From NCBI GenBank assembly GCA_015999985.1, contig JAECRA010000023.1:1-62765 (forward strand): 62,765 nucleotides of DNA, in the 5' to 3' direction. The notes below the pieces were generated by a model. It saw nothing but the letters and a program-made list of their open reading frames with translations. It searched no databases and had not been told where the DNA came from. Shown here piece after piece: positions 18,001 to 26,838 of this stretch (position 1 is the stretch's first letter; every line of letters begins with the position of its first letter). The translations under genes and the position numbers were made by a program. The DNA is from Comamonadaceae bacterium (GTDB lineage: Bacteria > Pseudomonadota > Gammaproteobacteria > Burkholderiales > Burkholderiaceae_C).

Positions 18001-18045
18001 TTGCACACACAAGTAATACTTTATTACAATGCGTGTGCAATTTTT
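18001..18045. promoter_or_regulatory. Long AT-rich dyad between folD and the clostripain gene
   Basis: TTGCACAC (18001-18008) pairs with GTGTGCAA (18033-18040), and inside it GTAATA pairs with TATTAC around CTT. The whole is a near-complete 18-19-bp stem followed by TTTTT, which reads as a strong intrinsic terminator for folD. The same DNA contains TTGCAC, an 18-bp spacer and TACAAT (18025-18030), a possible promoter for the downstream gene. The two readings cannot be separated by eye. Confidence 0.55.
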
Positions 18046-18094
18046 CCTGCACAGGATAAGCACTAAGCAACCAATCACCCCCGGAGACTTTGAC

Positions 18095-20017
18095 ATGCCT
18101 ACTGAACACCCTCTGATGCAACTGAGCGCCACCCGGCGCGGCGCCCTACTCAGTCTTTCTGCGCTTGCGCTGGCCATCAGCGGCTGCGGTGGGTCTGACG
18201 ATCCACAGCCTGACTCCAAGGCTGAGATCACTCTTTTGGTCTACATCATGGGGACCAACCTCGAAAGCGACGACAACTCAGCTTCAGGCAACATCAAGGA
18301 GATGCAAAGCGTTGCGCCCAGCGCCAACGTGAATGTGGTTTTGACCACGGGTGCCGCTGACAAGGATGGTTGGCGCACCGTGCAGCGCAAGCGAATCATG
18401 GGTGCGCAGATCGAACAAATCGCTGATCTGGGACAGATCGACATGGGCAGCCAATCCACGCTGCAAGATTTCATTAGCTGGGGCATGCAGACCTATCCTG
18501 CCAAGCGCACCATGCTCGTCCTTTGGGATCACGGTGGCGGCCCTAACCATGGTATAGGCCCTGACCCGTTCAGCAAAAACGCCCTCTCAATGGACAAGAT
18601 CCGGGGTGCATTGGATGCGACCACCAAAGCAGCCGGGCAGAAGCTCGCGCTCATCAGTTTCGATGCCTGTCTCATGGCCACCGTGGAAGTGGCCCAGGCC
18701 CTTGCTCCCTATGCGGACTATATGGTTGCGTCAGAGGAATTGGAACCGGGTACAGGCCAGAACTGGGCTGCCTTGCTGCAACATCTGACCACGAAACCAA
18801 CCGATGCCACGCAAGCCTTCGGCCGGACGATGGTGGACGCCTACATCAGCAAACAATATGCCGAAGACCCTCGCGCGGGCTGCACCCTGTCGCTCACCGA
18901 TCTCAGCAAGATGGGCGAACTTACCTTGGCGCTCGCCCAGGTCAGCGGTAGCTTGCGTGACCAGCTCATCGCCGAACCCGCTCAAACCTGGATATCGATT
19001 GCACAGGGCCGCAGCAAGGCCTATATCTTTGGGTCGGAAATGCTCAGCCCGGGCGGCCTTGAACTGGCCGATATGAGCCTCTTCACCTCCCTCAACATAC
19101 CGCTGCCCGATGAGCAACGAAGCCGACTGACGGCAGCTCTGAAATCCGCCGTGGTCCATGAAAAGCACAGCGCAGCGCTGTCAGGTGATCTTGCGGGACT
19201 GAGTTTTTACCTGCCTCAGCGCGTGGCACAAACCGGCGCTGACACCCAGACCTACGGCGCGCTCTCATTCCTGCCAGAAGCTCAGCGCAGCTTGATTGCG
19301 CGCTGCCAGAGCGTGGGAGAAGACACCAGCTTGCTTCCGCTGCCCGTGGTGGGCCCTATTGACTGGGGAACTGGCTCGCAGTTTGCCCCGTCGAGGATGG
19401 AAGCTTCGCTTCAGACCCCTTTCCGCGATCTGGTTGAACAGGACTTCTCTTTTCTGCAAGGAAGCGGCGGGGAAATCCGCGCCTTCAAGCCGCTGCGTGG
19501 TGGCACAGGTGAAAGCCTGGTCGACGCTGACTTCATGCAAGGCTGGTTAAGTTTGATGGATGCAGACGGAAGACCCGTCTACTTCTCTGCCATTCCTGAT
19601 GGTCTTCGCTTTGCTGAAGATGACCCTGAAACTTTCCTGGTGCCCATCTCGGTGCGCGATATTGGCGGGACCGATGCCTCAGATGGCTTTCTGGTGGTCA
19701 CAGACGCCGGTCAACTCGGCCAGTTGCGGGTCACCGGCTTTCTGCCTCAAAGCCTCACACAGGGCTCTGCGGCGGCACCACGGTCCATGGATTTTCCCGA
19801 AAATTCCGAAGTCCAGCCTCGCTGGATGCTCCCCGGAGTCACCGGCCAGAGCATCCCTGAGTGGGTTTCTGCCAGTCAGGACATTCCCTTCATTCCTCTG
19901 CAACAGAACCAGGCCTTCCCCCGTGGTCCGTTGGTTCAAATAGAGTTGGGCTTGTATCCCCGCATGGGCGTGTTGGACGTGCGCGGCTGGCTGAGCTTGG
20001 ATAAACAGTTGAGTTGA
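18095..20017 (+). CDS. Clostripain-family (C11) cysteine peptidase, lipoprotein
   Basis: The 640-residue protein has an N-terminal TRRGALLSLSALALAISGC segment, a twin-arginine-like start followed by the lipobox ISGC with Cys31, so it is probably exported and lipid-anchored. The body shows clostripain (caspase-like C11) hallmarks: the catalytic His in LVLWDHGGG (His146) and the Cys in ISFDACLMATVEV (Cys192). The start pattern LLVYIMGTNLES is also typical. Family enzymes cleave after basic residues, often after self-processing. The C-terminal half beyond about residue 430 is not recognised. The ATG at 18095 has a good CGGAGA site at 18082-18087; an upstream in-frame start at 18029 lies inside the dyad region. 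No operon partner is visible. Confidence 0.87.
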   Translation: MPTEHPLMQLSATRRGALLSLSALALAISGCGGSDDPQPDSKAEITLLVYIMGTNLESDDNSASGNIKEMQSVAPSANVNVVLTTGAADKDGWRTVQRKRIMGAQIEQIADLGQIDMGSQSTLQDFISWGMQTYPAKRTMLVLWDHGGGPNHGIGPDPFSKNALSMDKIRGALDATTKAAGQKLALISFDACLMATVEVAQALAPYADYMVASEELEPGTGQNWAALLQHLTTKPTDATQAFGRTMVDAYISKQYAEDPRAGCTLSLTDLSKMGELTLALAQVSGSLRDQLIAEPAQTWISIAQGRSKAYIFGSEMLSPGGLELADMSLFTSLNIPLPDEQRSRLTAALKSAVVHEKHSAALSGDLAGLSFYLPQRVAQTGADTQTYGALSFLPEAQRSLIARCQSVGEDTSLLPLPVVGPIDWGTGSQFAPSRMEASLQTPFRDLVEQDFSFLQGSGGEIRAFKPLRGGTGESLVDADFMQGWLSLMDADGRPVYFSAIPDGLRFAEDDPETFLVPISVRDIGGTDASDGFLVVTDAGQLGQLRVTGFLPQSLTQGSAAAPRSMDFPENSEVQPRWMLPGVTGQSIPEWVSASQDIPFIPLQQNQAFPRGPLVQIELGLYPRMGVLDVRGWLSLDKQLS

Positions 20018-20071
20018 TCTTCTGGACTTATCTGCGTCTGAGCCCAGATGGAACCTGCATCACCGAGACGA

Positions 20072-20131
20072 TGAGATGAAGAGACGAACTGAGATAAGCC
20101 ATCTCAGTTCGACTCGCTCAGCCTCATCTCA
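20072..20131. terminator. Bidirectional hairpin between convergent genes
   Basis: CGAACTGAGAT (20085-20095) pairs perfectly with ATCTCAGTTCG (20101-20111) around AAGCC. An outer TGAGATGA (20072-20079) pairs with TCATCTCA (20124-20131), whose end overlaps the stop codon of the minus-strand gene. It can form on either strand and suits a shared terminator, although no T-run follows. Confidence 0.65.
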
Positions 20132-21124
20132 ATCACGCATGTTCGCGAATTTCACCAACGCAAGGTACTTCGTGGTGTCTTCGCGCATGATGCGCGTCAG
20201 ATCTTCCTGGCCCGTCGCGGGAATGGAGCCCCCCTCTTCCAGACGGCGCTGGTACGCTGGCTCCGCCAGGCCAGCCTTGAGGGCGGCGCTCAACTTTTGC
20301 GCTATTTCGGGCGGCAGACCCTTGGGTGCGGCCAACGCGAACCAACCGGTCAATTCATAGCCCTTCAACTGCGCGTTTTCACCCAAGGCAGGAACCTGCG
20401 GCAGCGTGGGGAATCGCTTGGCTGAAGTCAATCCCAGTGCAGTTATTCGGTTGGACTTGATGAATGGCGCCGCGGCAGTTGGAGAGATGATGGCGAAATC
20501 CAGCGAGCCGCCCACCAGGTCAGTCGTCAAAGCTGCCGTACCGCGGTAAGGGATATGGGTCATGAAAACCCCCGCACGCTGCTTGATCAATTCGCCAGCA
20601 AAATGCAGAGTGGAGCCCACACCCGAACTACCGTAGCTGTATTTGCCAGGATTGCGTTTGAGCAGGGCAATGAATTCATCCACATTCTTGACCGGCACCT
20701 TGGGGCCCGCCACCAACATGACAGGCGCCGTTGCCACCAGACCCAAAGGGGTCAGATCCTGAAGCGCGTTGTACTTCTGGGCCGGGTTCACCAGGCCTGT
20801 GGCTGCCATCTCGTTGCTAGAACCCACGAGCAGTGTGTAGCCGTCTGCCGGACTGCTGACCACGCGTTGTGCGGCCAGCACACCTGCCGCGCCGGGCGCA
20901 TTGTCGACCACCACCGCGCTGCCCAGCTTAGCCGTCAGGATGTCAGCCACCACGCGAGCCGCCATGTCCACAGAGCCGCCAGGAGCGTAGCCCACCACCA
21001 GCTTGACCGGTTTGGACGGATACGTGGCCTGGGCCCCTGCGGGGACTGCAAACGCGACGGCGGCAGTGCCGCACGCAGCCAGCACCAGACGGCGAGAAGA
21101 GGAAAGAAATCGGCGAGTGGTCAT
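20129..21124 (-). CDS. Tripartite tricarboxylate transporter (Bug-family) solute-binding receptor
   Basis: This 331-residue periplasmic receptor starts MTTRRFLSSSRRLVLAACG, an export signal, and matures near AQATYPSKPVKLVVGYAPGG. That last pattern is the start of Bug proteins. Typical internal blocks are VDNAPGAAGVLAAQRV and MTHIPYRGTAALTTDLVGG. Bug receptors bind small carboxylates or amides for TctABC-type transport, but most are orphans without nearby membrane genes, as here. The neighbour on the upstream side is an M20 amidohydrolase on the same strand, with a LysR gene divergent from it. The receptor may deliver or sense the substrate or product of that hydrolase. The ATG at 21124 is chosen because it begins the signal sequence. 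Confidence 0.9.
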   Translation of the reverse strand: MTTRRFLSSSRRLVLAACGTAAVAFAVPAGAQATYPSKPVKLVVGYAPGGSVDMAARVVADILTAKLGSAVVVDNAPGAAGVLAAQRVVSSPADGYTLLVGSSNEMAATGLVNPAQKYNALQDLTPLGLVATAPVMLVAGPKVPVKNVDEFIALLKRNPGKYSYGSSGVGSTLHFAGELIKQRAGVFMTHIPYRGTAALTTDLVGGSLDFAIISPTAAAPFIKSNRITALGLTSAKRFPTLPQVPALGENAQLKGYELTGWFALAAPKGLPPEIAQKLSAALKAGLAEPAYQRRLEEGGSIPATGQEDLTRIMREDTTKYLALVKFANMRD

Positions 21125-21245
21125 GGTGTGGGTTGAGAGTGGGAGTTGGAAAAAAAGCTGCCAACACTGCAGAAGCGGCAGCAATGGTCAACGCGGAAAT
21201 TCAGCTTTGGTCAGGCAGCAGGTACTAGTGGCGTGAACCGGAAGT

Positions 21246-22457
21246 TCACGACACCAGGAAACGCCGCGCCAGTTGCACCCAGTAGCTGGCAGCTACAGGC
21301 AAGATGGCGTCGTTGAAGTCATACCCGGGGTTGTGCACCATGCAGCCCCCCGTGGCGTGATGATCGCCCTCGCCGTTGCCCACAATCAAATAGCTGCCTG
21401 GGCATTGCTCCAGCATGAAGGAAAAATCTTCGCTGCCCGTCAGTGGCTGCAGCGGCGGCAGCAAGCCGTCTTCACCCAACCAATCCAGCGCCACCTGACG
21501 AGCAAATTCGGTCGAAGCCACGTCGTTGACGAGAGCGGGATAGCGCCAGTGGTAGTCCACCTCCGCTGTCACACCCAAAGTGGTCGCCTGCGCTTGCACC
21601 AAGGCGGTGATGCGCTCGCGCAGCATGGCCCGAATCTCGGGCCGGTAAGCGCGTACGGTCAAACGCATCAGCACGCTGCCGGGGATCACGTTGGGGGCGT
21701 CGCCACCATGGATGGCGCCGACCGACACCACGGCCATGTCGCGCGGATCCACGTTGCGCGACACGATGGTTTGAAGGGCCACGATGATGTGCGCCGCCGC
21801 AACCACAGGGTCGGCCGCCAAGTGAGGAGACGAGCCATGGCCGCCACGGCCCTGCACGGTCACTGTCACCGAATCCGAGGAGGCCATGAAAGGCCCTTCC
21901 TTGAAGCCGAACTTGCCCACCGGGAAACCAGGCATGTTGTGCAAGGCAAAGATCGCGTCACATGGGAATTTCTCGAACAGCCCGTCTTCCACCATTCGGC
22001 GTCCGCCGCCCAGCCCCTCTTCTGCAGGCTGGAAAATCAGATTCAGCGTGCCGTCGAATGCCCGCTCCTGTGCGATGCAGCGTGCCGCCGCCAACAAGAT
22101 AGCGGTATGGCCGTCGTGACCGCAAGCGTGCATCTTGCCGGGCACCTGGCTGGCGTACGGCAGGCCTGTGGTTTCCTGGATAGGCAGCGCGTCCATATCG
22201 GCGCGAATACCCAGGCGGCGGGGCCCATCACCCAGTTTCAAGGTGCCGACCACACCGGTACCCCCCAGACCTCGATGCACCTCGTAACCCCAAGCCTTCA
22301 GACGTTCAGCCACCAGATTGCTGGTGTCGAACTCCTCGAACGCCAGTTCGGGGTGGGCGTGGATCTGATGGCGTAGCGCCACCATCTCAGAGGCGGTACT
22401 GGCCACTTCGGGGAGCACCTTGTCCACTGCAGCGGCTTGATCGATTGTGAAGGTCAT
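21246..22457 (-). CDS. M20-family metallo-amidohydrolase (hippurate hydrolase-like)
   Basis: The 403-residue M20D-type amidohydrolase shows RHQIHAHPELAFEEFDTS at its start, the metal-binding GKMHACGHDGHTAILL and the catalytic FQPAEEGLGGGRRM. GSEDFSFMLEQCPG lies near its C-terminus. Enzymes of this group use a dinuclear metal centre to remove acyl groups from N-acyl amino acids such as hippurate or N-acetyl compounds; the exact substrate is unknown. It is read in the same direction as the Bug receptor downstream, after a gap of about 120 bp. A LysR gene is divergent from its 5' end. This is the usual arrangement of an inducible hydrolase with its regulator. Confidence 0.93.
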   Translation of the reverse strand: MTFTIDQAAAVDKVLPEVASTASEMVALRHQIHAHPELAFEEFDTSNLVAERLKAWGYEVHRGLGGTGVVGTLKLGDGPRRLGIRADMDALPIQETTGLPYASQVPGKMHACGHDGHTAILLAAARCIAQERAFDGTLNLIFQPAEEGLGGGRRMVEDGLFEKFPCDAIFALHNMPGFPVGKFGFKEGPFMASSDSVTVTVQGRGGHGSSPHLAADPVVAAAHIIVALQTIVSRNVDPRDMAVVSVGAIHGGDAPNVIPGSVLMRLTVRAYRPEIRAMLRERITALVQAQATTLGVTAEVDYHWRYPALVNDVASTEFARQVALDWLGEDGLLPPLQPLTGSEDFSFMLEQCPGSYLIVGNGEGDHHATGGCMVHNPGYDFNDAILPVAASYWVQLARRFLVS

Positions 22458-22552
22458 ATGACACGCAGTCTAGAAACTGCCCGCATCGTTTGATAGACAG
22501 GCTATACCTTCTTGTGAATGGCAATGCCTTTCTCCGCGCCATAATGAAAAGC

Positions 22553-23530
22553 ATGAAAGTGCACCAGCTTCGCTATTTGGCCGTTGTGGCTTCCGAAGGC
22601 AGTATCCGAGCTGCTGCGCGAACACTGGGTGTCACCCAGGCCACGGTAACCCAGGGCGTTCGCGAACTTGAAGCCCATGCTCAGATTGCCTTGCTGAGCA
22701 GGCACGGCGGTGGCGTGACCCTGACACCCGCTGGGCTTGACCTCGTCGCCCATGCCCAGCGCGTATTGGCTCAGTTACGCCAGGCAGACGAGACCCTGGC
22801 CCGGCACCGCGACTCCGCCACGCCACAGCGCCTTTCTGTGGGGATCACTCCCTGGGTGGCCCAAACTCTCATGCCGCTCACGGTCCCCTCGTTCCGTCAG
22901 GCGTTGCCGCACGTCCAGTTAGAGATGTTCGACGGTCTTTCCGCCCTGGCCTATCCGCGCCTGCGCGAAGGCAGCCTGGACTTGATGGTTGGCCGCATTG
23001 CGCCTGATTCCGCCATGCGCGGACTGCAGGCCCTGCCACTGTTCAGCTATGAGATGACAGTGGCAGCCAGACGCGCGCACCCCAGGGCTTCAGCCACATC
23101 CATCGCAGAACTGCTTGAGGAGGACTGGATCCTGAATTTCACTCCAGGCGAGCAGGCCACCCTGATGTACAACCTCTTCCGGCAGCATGGTCTGGAGCAA
23201 CCCATGCACCGAATCCACTTGGCGCATTCAGCTTCCTTGATGCTCACGTTGGTGCAGCGCACCAATATGCTCACCTTCTGCCCATGGCCACTGGTGGAAA
23301 CCGACGAACTTCGCCATAACCTCGCGGCCCTTCAATTGAAGGAAACCTTTAACACCAACGTGGTCGGGCTCGTCCGCCGCAGCCACGAAGCGCCAAGTCA
23401 CGCAGCCAGTTTGTTCATTGAAGTTTTCCTGGAGCAAGTCAGAGCCTGGGAAAGTTCACAGGACCCGCAACTACGACGGGTTCTGCATACGGTAGACCTG
23501 CTGGACACCTCACCATGGATTTCTTACTAA
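22553..23530 (+). CDS. LysR-family transcriptional regulator
   Basis: The 325-residue protein has an N-terminal winged HTH (MKVHQLRYLAVVASEGSIRA, then ARTLGVTQATVTQGVRELEA) and a C-terminal effector-binding domain. It is divergent from the M20 amidohydrolase and probably controls that gene together with the Bug receptor. The start at 22553 fits the usual LysR N-terminus; an ATG 9 bp upstream (22544) is also possible, and the open frame extends to 22490. Its stop codon overlaps the stop codon of the convergent, AT-rich ankyrin gene by a few bases, which marks the boundary of that foreign-looking gene. Confidence 0.9.
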   Translation: MKVHQLRYLAVVASEGSIRAAARTLGVTQATVTQGVRELEAHAQIALLSRHGGGVTLTPAGLDLVAHAQRVLAQLRQADETLARHRDSATPQRLSVGITPWVAQTLMPLTVPSFRQALPHVQLEMFDGLSALAYPRLREGSLDLMVGRIAPDSAMRGLQALPLFSYEMTVAARRAHPRASATSIAELLEEDWILNFTPGEQATLMYNLFRQHGLEQPMHRIHLAHSASLMLTLVQRTNMLTFCPWPLVETDELRHNLAALQLKETFNTNVVGLVRRSHEAPSHAASLFIEVFLEQVRAWESSQDPQLRRVLHTVDLLDTSPWISY

Positions 23531-26223
23531 CTGGTGGAGCCAGTATTGAAACCCAGATACGAGCCAAGCACATTCATCGTGGCTTTGAGCGCTTTGAGTT
23601 CCTCAGATGATTCCGTGAGCTCATACATGCGATTCAACTGGGAATAAACACCGAAGACGACTTCTCTACTTGGCGCTAGTTCAAGCAGCGGCGCCACTAA
23701 ACCGGCTATGTTTTCGCCAAAGCTTCTCGCTGCAGCTTCTTTCAAGGCACGCTCCGCCTGGGCTACCTCGACACCTGTCCTCCACCTTTCATTTCCGAGA
23801 ATAAGTGCTATTGTTTCTTCGTCACCATCCGTAGCGGCCTCAACCAAAGCCTCTCCAATGGCGTATGCGCTTGTGCCACGCCCTATCAGCATTCTCACGA
23901 TTTCCCCGGATCCGTTGCGGGCAGCTGACAACAAATAATCTTCAAAATCGTCCTCTATAGTGCCTGACTCGACCAATATTTTGACGATTTCAAAGTGGTT
24001 TTGGTCTACAGCATTTGAAAAGGTAGATTTAATACTGCGCAAGTCGACGCCATTCTCTTTTAAGAACGCCACGATATTAGCGTGACCATTTAATGCTGCC
24101 TCGGTCATGGCAGACTCACGTTCTTGCTGAGTCACACCCAAGCGTACCAGCATGGCAAGCATCTCCACATGCCCTTGACCAGCGATTTCCGCAAAGAATG
24201 GCAGTGCTTCGTCTAGCCTCGCACCTTTACTGCAAAGAGCATCGACGATCTCCGAGTGGCCGCACTTTGCTGCAGACACCAGGGCAGATTGCAGCTGCTC
24301 AGGGCTGGCATCTTCAATGAGGAAACTCACGACCTCCTTATGACCAAAGCCGGCTGCCGCGACGAATTCGGAAAGAGCAAAATTCAACCTCCCCCCTTTA
24401 TCGCGAAAGAACTTCACCGTATCCACGTGCCCAGCACGAACGGAATAGGCAAGGTATTTATTAATCTCGTTTGTATAGGAGCCACGATCAAACAAGTTAT
24501 GAATAATCTCGAGTTGACCGCTATAAACAGCACGATCAACACAACTTTTGAACACGTCGTAGTCGATTAACGGCGCTGATTTCAACAGCAATTTGAGGGC
24601 ATTCCATTGATTTTGTTCATTAGCTGCCGAAATAGCTTCTTCAAGCAAAGCTTGATTTAAATATCCACAATCCGAAAATCTCTTTAAAAGCACAGTCAAA
24701 AGCTCAACAGATCCGTTTTTTGCACCCCGCACGAGTGAGTTCTCCCACACATCCTTGGAAAATCCCAGCTGGTCACTAAAATCAGCCAGCAATTGTACGG
24801 CGCCCATTCTGTTAAAGCCCACGGCAAAAGAAAGGGCAGTGAACCCTTGAGCCGACTCTTCGGTAAATCCAGTTCTAGATTCCCCCGCTTTCAAACCAGG
24901 CAAGACAAATTCTTTCAGAACATAATCTAATACAGTCGAATCTTCATGACGAATCGCACCCTTGACACATTGCCATATAAAAAAATCGCGATGCCGGTCT
25001 TCGACCAATCCAGCGAGATGTTTCAAAACTTCTATCTGGCCATGTTCGCCTGCGTAATTAGCACAGCTTTCCTTATTGTAGTTCTGGCCATTAAGATTTG
25101 CGCCGTGACCAATAAATAGGTTTATCAGCCCAATATCTCCCAGCTTGCACGCCAACATAATTGGGGTTTCATACATGCCGTTAGCCCTACGCACTATCTC
25201 AGGCTTCTGAGCGGCCAATATTTCCGCAGCCAAAGTCAAATTTAAATCCAATGCCAGGATCAAAGGGTTAATTTTTAACCGAACATCCAGCGGATCTTCA
25301 TTTGTTCTCGAGTACTTATAAGATATTGACTCAGGAACAGGCCTTTTAAGAATATTCTTCTCAATCTCATCGAAGAACCTGAATCCCAATTTTGAAAGCG
25401 CCAGCAATCCTTCCCATTTATCCGTCAGAATTGCCTGCTTGATGACGCGTTTATCAAGGTTTTCGGCCGCGAATTTTTCCGGCGGTAAGCCGCCAGGTAC
25501 CAAGGCATGAGCCACCAATTCAATGAGCCGAGTGTTGTTGGAACTGAGCGCAAGATCCAACAATGTCACTTCGAACGGACCTCGAATCCCTGCACTGGCC
25601 CCTGCCTTTAAAAGCACCCTGACAGCGTCAATATGTTGGCCTTCCACCGCCAACATAAGCGGTGTTCGACCTTCCAGATTTTTGGTATTCAGTAAGGCGA
25701 CGAGGCTTGGGGTGGACTTTTCATGAGCCAATATGCTTTCCAGAACTGACGAATGGCCAAGGCGACTTGCCCATGTGATCGGAGTGTCCCCACAGTCATC
25801 GCTTATTTCACTTTTCGCTCCCCTTGCCAGGAGCGCCTCGACGGTGGGAAGTTTGTTTTTAAATGCGGCACAAGCGAGCGCAGTTTTCCCCTTCGAATCT
25901 CTTGCATCGATGTCGATGGATTTGTTTCTACAATGTAATAAAACCTCCGTAATTTCCAATTCGTTATACATGACTGAAAAAAGCAGTGGGGTCAGACCCT
26001 CCTTGTTTTTCGAGTTCAAGTCGATATCAGGATTTTCGATTAGCCGAATGACATTCCATTTATTATTTTGCTCCAAAGCAAAATGCAATGTAATTCCCTC
26101 CCGAGCACCACAGTAATCGGGAATCTCTTCCTCAGCGTCAAAACCCGGAAACGCTCCGTCTTGTTCAAAATCAGGCGAAAAACCAGACAGAAATTCAAAT
26201 GGAGTCTTGGTAGGGAATTGCAT
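23527..26223 (-). CDS. Large ankyrin-repeat protein, AT-rich, probably acquired
   Basis: This 898-residue protein is built almost wholly of ankyrin repeats. Examples are SKNKEGLTPLLFSVMYNELE, DARDSKGKTALACAAFKNKL, and later more degenerate units of the form AAxxGHxEIVxxLxxxGA. No signal peptide or transmembrane helix is visible, so it is probably cytoplasmic or exported by a specialised route. Ankyrin repeats bind other proteins; in bacteria they occur in effectors, toxin or antitoxin partners and housekeeping scaffolds, and nothing here selects among these. Its base and codon use is visibly richer in A and T than its neighbours, which suggests horizontal transfer. No clear ribosome-binding site precedes the ATG. 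The 615 bp upstream hold no gene. Confidence 0.85.
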   Translation of the reverse strand: MQFPTKTPFEFLSGFSPDFEQDGAFPGFDAEEEIPDYCGAREGITLHFALEQNNKWNVIRLIENPDIDLNSKNKEGLTPLLFSVMYNELEITEVLLHCRNKSIDIDARDSKGKTALACAAFKNKLPTVEALLARGAKSEISDDCGDTPITWASRLGHSSVLESILAHEKSTPSLVALLNTKNLEGRTPLMLAVEGQHIDAVRVLLKAGASAGIRGPFEVTLLDLALSSNNTRLIELVAHALVPGGLPPEKFAAENLDKRVIKQAILTDKWEGLLALSKLGFRFFDEIEKNILKRPVPESISYKYSRTNEDPLDVRLKINPLILALDLNLTLAAEILAAQKPEIVRRANGMYETPIMLACKLGDIGLINLFIGHGANLNGQNYNKESCANYAGEHGQIEVLKHLAGLVEDRHRDFFIWQCVKGAIRHEDSTVLDYVLKEFVLPGLKAGESRTGFTEESAQGFTALSFAVGFNRMGAVQLLADFSDQLGFSKDVWENSLVRGAKNGSVELLTVLLKRFSDCGYLNQALLEEAISAANEQNQWNALKLLLKSAPLIDYDVFKSCVDRAVYSGQLEIIHNLFDRGSYTNEINKYLAYSVRAGHVDTVKFFRDKGGRLNFALSEFVAAAGFGHKEVVSFLIEDASPEQLQSALVSAAKCGHSEIVDALCSKGARLDEALPFFAEIAGQGHVEMLAMLVRLGVTQQERESAMTEAALNGHANIVAFLKENGVDLRSIKSTFSNAVDQNHFEIVKILVESGTIEDDFEDYLLSAARNGSGEIVRMLIGRGTSAYAIGEALVEAATDGDEETIALILGNERWRTGVEVAQAERALKEAAARSFGENIAGLVAPLLELAPSREVVFGVYSQLNRMYELTESSEELKALKATMNVLGSYLGFNTGSTS

Positions 26224-26765
26224 AGAATTATTATTTCAATAAGGCGATAGAGGAATGGAGACCACCCAATATGGGGTCTGAAATTGCGCGTACTCACGCA
26301 CGTGTAACTCCTGGGATGAATCGCACAATTCGAACTGTGCATAGGAGTGGACGCGAAGGGCCTTCGGGCACCCCTCACGGCATGGGAGCGTTTTCGCTAG
26401 GCAGTCTTGCGGGACAGGAGCCTGCGGGAGTTGTGCTTTGGGACCGCGGTGAAGCCTTGACAAGGCTCACCCACCCGCACTCAACGCCTCCTTAGATCAA
26501 ACCGAAACGAAGGAACTAACTAAAGTTGTCAAGTAGGTAATTCTACCTATTTTATGAATACTTTAGTTTTTTCTTGAAAAAGCTTCCAAGACTCGGGCAC
26601 AGGCTTTTCAATTCGTGGCCAGAATAGGGGAAGGCCATGGAATCCGCCCATGCGCCTCGGTGCGAAATTGACGCGCGGCGACTGTCAGGGCAAGAGTCGC
26701 CTGATGCGGGCTCTAGCTGGATCAAACGTCAAGTCTGAGGACCGTCCTCGTCTCAGGTCCCCTAT
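26224..26765. other. Gene-poor spacer upstream of the ankyrin gene
   Basis: No convincing coding sequence was seen. The part next to the ankyrin gene and the stretch 26510-26600 are AT-rich, the latter with a small dyad TAGGT-AATTCT-ACCTA. The middle is GC-rich. The spacer probably holds the ankyrin gene promoter and remnants of older rearrangements. Confidence 0.4.
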
Positions 26766-26832
26766 GGAACCTCTGCAAAACTCGCCTTGCAGGCCGGCGC
26801 CTGGCATCCGCGATGGGTTTTGCAAAGGCTCC
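26766..26832. mobile_element. 67-bp MITE-like element with IS5-like terminal inverted repeats
   Basis: GGAACCTCTGCAAAAC (26766-26781) and GTTTTGCAAAGGCTCC (26817-26832) are imperfect inverted repeats that match at 14 of 16 positions. They begin with GG and contain the CTCTGCAAAAC/CTTTGCAAAAC core that I associate with termini of IS5-related elements. Flanks read CTAT on the left and CTAG on the right, close to the 4-bp CTAR target duplication of that family. It encodes nothing and sits 6 bp from the stop of the U32 gene. It is probably a non-autonomous remnant. Confidence 0.55.
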
Positions 26833-26838
26833 CTAGTA

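Noticed and set aside
21273..22376. Open frame of 367 codons opposite the M20 amidohydrolase gene
   Set aside because: It is an antisense shadow of a conserved gene, His/Arg/Gln-rich in translation and without domain motifs.
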